This document shows, piece after piece, positions 1 through 3,986 of a DNA stretch of 6,048 bases. The notes under the pieces were generated by a model that made no database searches, was not told the origin of the DNA, and saw only the letters and a program-made list of their open reading frames with translations. Source of the DNA: Verrucomicrobiota bacterium (GTDB lineage Bacteria > Verrucomicrobiota > Lentisphaeria > Oligosphaerales > Oligosphaeraceae); assembly GCA_022709995.1 (NCBI GenBank), contig JAKLHU010000147.1, positions 1 to 6,048 on the forward strand, given 5' to 3'. Made by a program: the position numbers and the translations under genes. Numbering within the stretch: position 1 is the stretch's first letter; the number at the start of each line of letters is the position of its first letter.

Positions 1-1
1 C

Positions 2-250
2 ACCGCCACCCGCGCCTGGCTCGCCGCCGAACTCACCCGCCTCGACGCCCAGGTCCTCCCCTCCGCCGCCAACTTCATCTTCGCCAAACCACGCCGCCCG
101 GCCGCCGACGTGTTCGCCGACCTCCGCGCCCGCGGTTTCCTCGTCCGCTACTTCAATCTCCCCCGCATCTCCGACTACATCCGCATCACCATCGGCCGCC
201 AGCCCGACATGGAGGCCTTTGTCAAGGCCTTCGCGGAATGCGGCCGCTGA
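2..250 (+). CDS. hisC: Histidinol-phosphate aminotransferase, C-terminal 82 residues (5' end outside window)
   Basis: This is a PLP-dependent fold-type I aminotransferase of histidine biosynthesis. It converts imidazole-acetol phosphate plus glutamate to histidinol phosphate plus 2-oxoglutarate in the cytosol. Only the last 82 residues are present, of about 350 usual for the family; the frame enters at base 2 and ends at TGA 248-250. The visible part is the end of the small C-terminal domain. Its landmarks are 'SAANFIFAK' (visible residues 21-29), 'LRARGFLVR' (41-49) and 'YIRITIG' (59-65). They align with the E. coli HisC segments 'ETNYILAR', 'IILR' and 'LRITVG'; the Arg of the last motif is the conserved substrate-phosphate ligand. 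The PLP lysine lies upstream, outside the window. A related class I/II aminotransferase cannot be fully excluded from this fragment, but the C-terminal motif is typical of HisC. No other his gene is visible. Confidence 0.85.
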   Translation, partial: TATRAWLAAELTRLDAQVLPSAANFIFAKPRRPAADVFADLRARGFLVRYFNLPRISDYIRITIGRQPDMEAFVKAFAECGR

Positions 251-389
251 ACTCCGGATACCGCCGCCACCGCCGCAAACCGCCAACCATCCCGCCGGGC
301 GCAACCCGCCCCGCCCCCCCCCGCCGGCAATGACGGCGACGGCCCGGCCTCTCCCGCCCCCCTGACCCGATCCGGTGAAAGACAACGGC
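251..389. other. C-rich intergenic gap between hisC and dgkA
   Basis: These 139 bases hold no supportable gene. The + strand is very C-rich and includes an uninterrupted run of nine C at 314-322. Directly after it, CGCCG (322-326) and CGGCG (334-338) form a 5-bp GC stem with a 7-base loop. This could be a weak transcript-end hairpin for hisC, but no T tract follows, so I do not call it a terminator. No -10/-35 pair stands out, so dgkA may be read from the hisC transcript or from a promoter I cannot recognise. GGTGA at 374-378 is the only Shine-Dalgarno-like element before dgkA. Confidence 0.5.
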
Positions 390-761
390 ATGGAAAAATC
401 ACACGGCCTGAAGCATTTCTGCCAAGCCTGCCGTTATTCCGCCGACGGCCTCCGCTATGCCGTCCGCGAAACCGCGTTCCGGCAGGAGCTGGTCGTCGGC
501 GTGGTCGCCGTCCCCCTGGCCTGGCTTCTGCCCTTCCCGGCGGCCATGTCCCTGCTCCTGACCATGGCCTGGCTGGGACTGCTCGCCGTCGAAATCCTCA
601 ACACGGCCATCGAGGCCGTCGTCGACTTGGCCAGCCCCGACCGCCATCCCCTGGCCAAACAGGCCAAGGACCTGGCCAGCGCCGCCGTCACCATCGCCAT
701 CACCGCCAATATTCTCGCCTGGACGACCGCAATCTGCGTATGCCTGCAACCCGACCTGTAG
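390..761 (+). CDS. dgkA: Diacylglycerol kinase, Gram-negative DgkA type, integral membrane
   Basis: It phosphorylates diacylglycerol with ATP to give phosphatidic acid at the inner face of the cytoplasmic membrane, recycling diacylglycerol released when phospholipid head groups are transferred to periplasmic glycans or lipid A. The product has 123 residues, matching E. coli DgkA (about 122). Catalytic landmarks are in place: E27 and E33 ('RETAFRQE'), E68, N71 and E75 in 'VEILNTAIEAVVD' (67-79), and K93-D94. Each sits one position before the E. coli residue (E28, E34, E69, N72, E76, K94, D95). Three hydrophobic helices are visible at about 34-50, 54-77 and 96-119. 'FRQE' fits the diacylglycerol kinase branch rather than the Gram-positive undecaprenol kinase branch. 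I chose ATG 390, which has GGTGA 11 bases upstream. The in-frame GTG at 375 would add five residues but has no Shine-Dalgarno and overlaps that GGTGA. The stop TAG (759-761) forms part of the -35 of the next promoter. Confidence 0.92.
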   Translation: MEKSHGLKHFCQACRYSADGLRYAVRETAFRQELVVGVVAVPLAWLLPFPAAMSLLLTMAWLGLLAVEILNTAIEAVVDLASPDRHPLAKQAKDLASAAVTIAITANILAWTTAICVCLQPDL

Positions 762-787
762 ACAAAAATATTTTCTCATTATATATT
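759..787 (+). promoter_or_regulatory. Predicted sigma-70-type promoter for fmt-rng
   Basis: TAGACA (759-764) matches the -35 consensus TTGACA at 5 of 6 positions. After exactly 17 bases, TATATT (782-787) matches the -10 consensus TATAAT at 5 of 6. Between them lies an AT-rich spacer with the perfect 10-base palindrome AAAATATTTT (765-774). This AT-rich island (about 760-798) is unique in an otherwise very GC-rich window, and it lies just after dgkA and before fmt. The inferred transcription start is about 792-795, giving a 5' untranslated leader of roughly 67-70 bases. An alternative -10, TATTAT (784-789), would have a 19-base spacer and is less likely. The hexamers are seen directly; use of this site is inferred. 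Confidence 0.62.
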
Positions 788-861
788 ATCGAGTTTATCC
801 CCCCATTCACCCAATTTCCCGATTGGCGCCGGCGGGGCAGCACGGACAACACGGGGCAGGC
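788..861 (+). promoter_or_regulatory. fmt leader with small hairpin and ribosome binding site
   Basis: This is the stretch between the predicted -10 and the fmt start. CCAAT (811-815) and ATTGG (822-826) form a 5-bp stem with a 6-base loop. CCCC (801-804) and GGGG (834-837) could close an imperfect outer stem around it. The fmt Shine-Dalgarno is probably GGGG at 853-856, five bases before ATG 862, and remains outside that structure. I see no known riboswitch or attenuator pattern here, and the hairpin is short enough to be chance. Confidence 0.35.
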
Positions 862-1854
862 ATGCCAGACAACACACCGATCCGCATCTATTACTTGGCT
901 TCCGGCCGACTTGGCATTCCCATCCTGGAACGTCTGCGCAGCGATCCGCGCCTCATCCTCACCGGCATCGGCTCCCAGCCGGACAAACCGGCCGGCCGCC
1001 GCCAACGCCACGTCCCGACCCCGCTGGCCGCGCATGGCGACGCCCTCGGCCTCCCGATCGACCGCGTGCCCTCCGTCAACACGCCGGCCTTTCTGGACCG
1101 GATGCGCCGCCTCCAGGTCGAGATGATCGTCGTGGCCTCCTTCGGCCAGCTGCTCAAGCCCGAGCTGCTCGCGCTACCGCCCTTCGGCTGCCTGAATGTC
1201 CATGCCTCGCTGCTGCCGCGCTTCCGCGGGGCGGCGCCGATCAACATGGCCATCCTGCGGGGCGACGCGAAAACCGGGGTGACCTTCATGGACATGGAAG
1301 CCGGCCTCGACACCGGCGGCATCTATGGCCAGGTCGCCCTGACCATCCAGCCGGACGACAACGCCGAACAACTCGAACAACGCCTCGGCGCCCTGGCCGC
1401 CGAGCACATCGGCAGCGTCATCTGGAACATCGCCCGCGCCGGCCTGACCCCCACCCCGCAGCCGACCGAAGGAGTCAGCCTCGCCCGCAAAATCAAGAAG
1501 GAAGCCGGCGCCATCGCCTGGAACAACAGCGCCAGGCTGCTGGAACGCATGGTGCGAGCCTTCACGCCCTGGCCACGCGTCAGCACCCTGGCCCCCGTCG
1601 GCAAAGGCCCGCTCAAACGCCTGCAGCTGACGGACGCATCGGCACTCGACATGACCCCCGCCCAAAACACCCGCCCCGGCGAAATCGTCGCCCAGGGACG
1701 GGACGGACTGCTGGTGGCCTGCGGAGAAGGACTGCTCCTCGTCCGCCGAGTCATCCCCGAAGGACGGACGGAAATGTCGGTGGCCGAATTTCTCCGGGGG
1801 AATGTCCTTCCCCCAGGCACGCTTTTAAGTGATTATCCGGTTGGAGAAAAATGA
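862..1854 (+). CDS. fmt: Methionyl-tRNA formyltransferase
   Basis: It transfers a formyl group from 10-formyltetrahydrofolate to the amino group of initiator Met-tRNA in the cytosol, allowing bacterial translation initiation. The product is 330 residues, close to the usual 310-320. The N-terminal formyltransferase domain (about 7-195) carries 'SQPDKPAGR' (38-46), 'NVHASLLPRFRGAAPIN' (112-128) and 'GVTFMDMEAGLDTGGIY' (139-155). N112, H114 and D150 correspond to the catalytic N106, H108 and D144 of E. coli Fmt, with identical spacing between His and Asp. The C-terminal tRNA-binding domain (about 208-325) begins at 'KIKKEAGAIAW' and contains 'VRAFTPWPR'. ATG 862 was chosen because GGGG lies five bases upstream and the protein then starts just before the first beta strand; an upstream in-frame TTG at 823 would add 13 unlikely residues. 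The deformylase gene def, often next to fmt, is not in the window. The stop TGA is 4 bases before the next gene, which suggests an operon. Confidence 0.96.
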   Translation: MPDNTPIRIYYLASGRLGIPILERLRSDPRLILTGIGSQPDKPAGRRQRHVPTPLAAHGDALGLPIDRVPSVNTPAFLDRMRRLQVEMIVVASFGQLLKPELLALPPFGCLNVHASLLPRFRGAAPINMAILRGDAKTGVTFMDMEAGLDTGGIYGQVALTIQPDDNAEQLEQRLGALAAEHIGSVIWNIARAGLTPTPQPTEGVSLARKIKKEAGAIAWNNSARLLERMVRAFTPWPRVSTLAPVGKGPLKRLQLTDASALDMTPAQNTRPGEIVAQGRDGLLVACGEGLLLVRRVIPEGRTEMSVAEFLRGNVLPPGTLLSDYPVGEK

Positions 1855-1861
1855 GTTAATG
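1843..1861 (+). promoter_or_regulatory. fmt/rng junction: shared Shine-Dalgarno, two-codon ORF and coupled start
   Basis: GGAG (1843-1846) lies inside the end of fmt. It precedes ATG 1851, which overlaps the fmt stop as ATGA (1851-1854) and opens a two-codon reading frame, ATG AGT TAA. The last A of that TAA (1857-1859) is the first base of the RNase start, TAATG. So fmt stop, mini-ORF and RNase start are packed into ATGAGTTAATG (1851-1861). GGAG is 4 bases from ATG 1851 and 12 bases from ATG 1859, neither ideal. The arrangement points to termination-reinitiation coupling of RNase translation to fmt translation. The overlaps are seen directly; the coupling is inferred. Confidence 0.45.
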
Positions 1862-3757
1862 AAGCAAATACTGATCAATGACGAAGACTTGCAGACCCGG
1901 GTTGCCGTGGTCTGCGACGGCGTGCTCCAGGATTTCTACATGGAGCGCAAATCACGCGACCGACTGGTCGGGTCCATCTACAAAGCCAGAATCAAAAACC
2001 TCGAATCGTCCCTGCAAGCCGCATTCGTCGACATCGGCTGCGGCAAAAATGCGTTTCTCCATTACTGGGACATGCTCCCCGCCACCCAGGACATGCTCGA
2101 AGGCGGCAGCGACGAAGACACGGAAAACGGCGGCGAAAACGCGGCCGACAAAACCAACCCGGACGAACTCCACGCCCGCGCCCCCGGCCGCTCCGTCTCC
2201 AAACAAAACCAGAACCGCCGGCCCGCTGGCGGCAATCCCCACCACGGCAAAAACCGCGCGCCGGGAATCCCGAAAGCCGGCGACGGCAGCCAGCCGCCCA
2301 AAACCGTCCCCCCCAAAGGCAAAAAGGGCCTCTTTGAACGCGTCCGCACCTTGCTGATGGGAACCGGCAAGACCGCCCCGACCGCCCCGGCGACGCCCCC
2401 GCCGCCCGCCGCCCCTCGCAAAGAGCCGGCAACGGCGGCGACAGCGCCGGAAGAACGCCATCCCGGACGACACACCCCGCGGGGACACCGCGGCGGCGGC
2501 GGCTTCCACCGCCAGGCCAAGGGCATGCCCTCCGTCGAGGACATCCCCAACCTCTTCAAGGCCGACCAGGAAATCCTGGTCCAGGTGACCAAGGGCCCGA
2601 TCGGCACCAAAGGGTCCCGCGTCACCACCAACCTCAGCATCCCGGGCCGATACCTGGTCCTCCTGCCCAACTCCAACCACATCGGCATCTCCAAGCGCGT
2701 GGAACAGCGCGAAGAACGCGACCGCCTCCGCAAAATGATCCGCGGCCTGGAACTGCCGCCAAACATGGGGCTGATCTGCCGCACCGTCGGCGCCGGCCGC
2801 AAACTCGAGCACTTCCAACGCGACCTCGACCTGCTCCTGGACTACTGGCGCAAAGGCGAAGTCGCCGCCCAACGCCGCGCCCCCGTCTGCGTCTACCAGG
2901 AACCCGACCTCGGCGAACGCGCCCTCCGCGACTGCCTGACCGAAGACGTCGACGAAGTGATCATCGACTCCCAGGAAATGTACACCCGCGCCTGCGAACT
3001 GATCACCCGCTACAACCTCCAGGAAAAAACCACCGTCAAATTCTACCAGAACCCGACTCCGATCTTCGCCAAGCACAACCTCATCCAGCAGATCGACGGC
3101 ATCTTCAACCGCAAAGTGCCCCTGCCCAGCGGCGGCTACATCTGCATCGATGAAACCGAAGCCATGATCGCCATCGACGTCAACACCGGCAAAAGCCACA
3201 GCGGCAAGGACCAGCCGGAGACCATCCTGGCGACCAACCTCGAAGCCGTCCGCGAAATCGCCCGGCAGCTGCGCCTGCGCAACATCGGCGGCCTGGTCGT
3301 CCTCGACTTGATTGACATGCGCTCGAAAAAAGACCAGCAGACCGTCTTCAATACCCTCAAAGACCTGCTCGACGAAGACCGCGCCCGCACCAAAATCTAC
3401 CCGATCTCGCCGCTGGGACTGCTCGAAATGACCCGCCAACGCGAAAATGAAAGCGTGGAAAGCGCCATGTTCGACAACTGCCCGTATTGCAAGGGCCGCG
3501 GCCTCGTCAAGTCCGCCACCAGCATGAGCGTCGAAATCCAGCGCCGCCTGAACGAGGTCCTCGCCCGCCGCAAGCACGGCCAAAAAGTCAAAGTCCTCGC
3601 CCACCCGAAAATCGTCGAGCGCCTGAAAAACGAAGACCGCAAGCTGTTCGCAACCCTCGAAAACGACTACAAGGCCGCTTTCACCTACCAGCCGGAACCG
3701 GCCTTCCACATCGAAGACTTCACCTTGCAGGACGAACTGACCGGACAGGACATCTGA
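1859..3757 (+). CDS. rng: Ribonuclease E/G family endoribonuclease (RNase G-like) with large S1-domain insertion
   Basis: This Mg-dependent single-strand endoribonuclease would act in rRNA maturation and mRNA decay. It has 632 residues: longer than E. coli RNase G (489), shorter than RNase E (1061), with no C-terminal scaffold. Domains: split S1 domain (about 35-69 and 229-265), 5'-sensor and RNase H-like region, DNase I-like catalytic region, Zn-link, then a 90-residue RNase G-like tail. Catalytic D440, N442 and D483 match E. coli RNase E D303, N305 and D346, with the 43-residue D-D spacing exactly kept. Zn-link cysteines C541 and C544 ('CPYCKGRG') match C404 and C407. The 5'-monophosphate pocket residues R308, T309 and R510 match R169, T170 and R373. 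Start ATG 1859 aligns 'MKQILIN' with E. coli 'MKRMLIN'; the in-frame GTG 1829 would lie inside fmt. It follows fmt by 4 bases. The symbol rng rests on the short C-terminus; it could equally be the organism's only RNase E/G. Confidence 0.93.
   Translation: MKQILINDEDLQTRVAVVCDGVLQDFYMERKSRDRLVGSIYKARIKNLESSLQAAFVDIGCGKNAFLHYWDMLPATQDMLEGGSDEDTENGGENAADKTNPDELHARAPGRSVSKQNQNRRPAGGNPHHGKNRAPGIPKAGDGSQPPKTVPPKGKKGLFERVRTLLMGTGKTAPTAPATPPPPAAPRKEPATAATAPEERHPGRHTPRGHRGGGGFHRQAKGMPSVEDIPNLFKADQEILVQVTKGPIGTKGSRVTTNLSIPGRYLVLLPNSNHIGISKRVEQREERDRLRKMIRGLELPPNMGLICRTVGAGRKLEHFQRDLDLLLDYWRKGEVAAQRRAPVCVYQEPDLGERALRDCLTEDVDEVIIDSQEMYTRACELITRYNLQEKTTVKFYQNPTPIFAKHNLIQQIDGIFNRKVPLPSGGYICIDETEAMIAIDVNTGKSHSGKDQPETILATNLEAVREIARQLRLRNIGGLVVLDLIDMRSKKDQQTVFNTLKDLLDEDRARTKIYPISPLGLLEMTRQRENESVESAMFDNCPYCKGRGLVKSATSMSVEIQRRLNEVLARRKHGQKVKVLAHPKIVERLKNEDRKLFATLENDYKAAFTYQPEPAFHIEDFTLQDELTGQDI
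2066..2542 (+). other. Low-complexity insertion inside the S1 domain of the RNase E/G protein
   Basis: Residues 70-228 replace about 20 residues (71-90) of E. coli RNase E, so the net gain is about 139 residues. From N to C the segment contains: an acidic, Gly/Asn-rich stretch (80-103, with 'SDEDTENGGEN'); a basic, Asn/Gln/His-rich stretch (107-141); a short predicted amphipathic helix 'KKGLFERVRTLLMG' (155-168) with L158, F159, V162, L165 and L166 on one face; an Ala/Pro/Thr linker (172-197); and an Arg/Gly/His tract (201-221, with 'RGHRGGGGFHR'). The S1 strands on either side are intact and in frame, so this is an internal loop, not a frameshift. The layout recalls the disordered, RNA- and partner-binding C-terminal half of RNase E, but in a different place. 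Function is not known from sequence. Confidence 0.75.
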
Positions 3758-3986
3758 CCGCGGCCGCCCGCCCCGGCCACCCCGGCCGCGAACCCGCCCG
3801 CCCCTCCACAGCCGCCCCCGGGGCCACCCGGCCGCCGACGGGACGGCATGCCCGCACCCCGCCGGCGCCCGTCCCCCCCGCCCCGGCGGCGCCGGCCGGT
3901 TCGCACCGCGCTTTGCCCCGGAGGCCGACTCGTTGCCGTTGGCGCCGGCAGCCTCTCCCGCACAACCCGAAGGCAGATTACCGACC
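3758..3986. other. Very GC-rich, C-rich intergenic gap before dnaE
   Basis: These 229 bases contain no supportable gene. Frames stay open here only because of the composition, and they translate to Pro/Arg/Ala-rich strings without any recognisable motif. The gap holds several short GC palindromes (CCCCGGGG, CGGCGCCG, CCGGCCGG) and a direct repeat CCCCGGCC (3771-3778 and 3780-3787). I find no convincing -35/-10 pair for dnaE; TTGCCG at 3933-3938 has no -10 partner at 16-18 bases. The last 90 bases are less C-dominated than the rest. The only Shine-Dalgarno-like element is GAAGG at 3969-3973, 13 bases before the dnaE ATG, which is weak. Confidence 0.5.
3759..3790 (+). terminator. Possible GC hairpin at the 3' end of the fmt-rng transcript, no U tract
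   Basis: CGCGGCCG (3759-3766) and CGGCCGCG (3783-3790) are perfect inverted repeats: an 8-bp, all-GC stem with a 16-base C-rich loop, starting one base after the RNase stop codon. There is no T run after it, so it does not meet the standard intrinsic terminator pattern. It may act as a U-tract-less terminator or a 3'-end stabiliser. In sequence of this GC content an 8-bp GC inverted repeat can also occur by chance. Confidence 0.3.

Noticed and set aside
823..861. Upstream TTG start for fmt at 823
   Set aside because: It would add 13 residues rich in Gly, Gln and His not typical of Fmt and has no Shine-Dalgarno, whereas ATG 862 has GGGG at a suitable distance.
1829..1858. Upstream GTG start for the RNase at 1829
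   Set aside because: It lies inside fmt without a Shine-Dalgarno and would add ten residues before 'MKQILIN', the conserved beginning of the family.
2345..2374. 'GTGKT' (residues 168-172) in the RNase insertion, resembling a Walker A P-loop
   Set aside because: A P-loop needs Gly four residues before the final GK pair's Gly, plus a beta strand and helix around it. That position is Leu165 and the following sequence is an Ala/Pro/Thr linker, so no nucleotide-binding fold is plausible.
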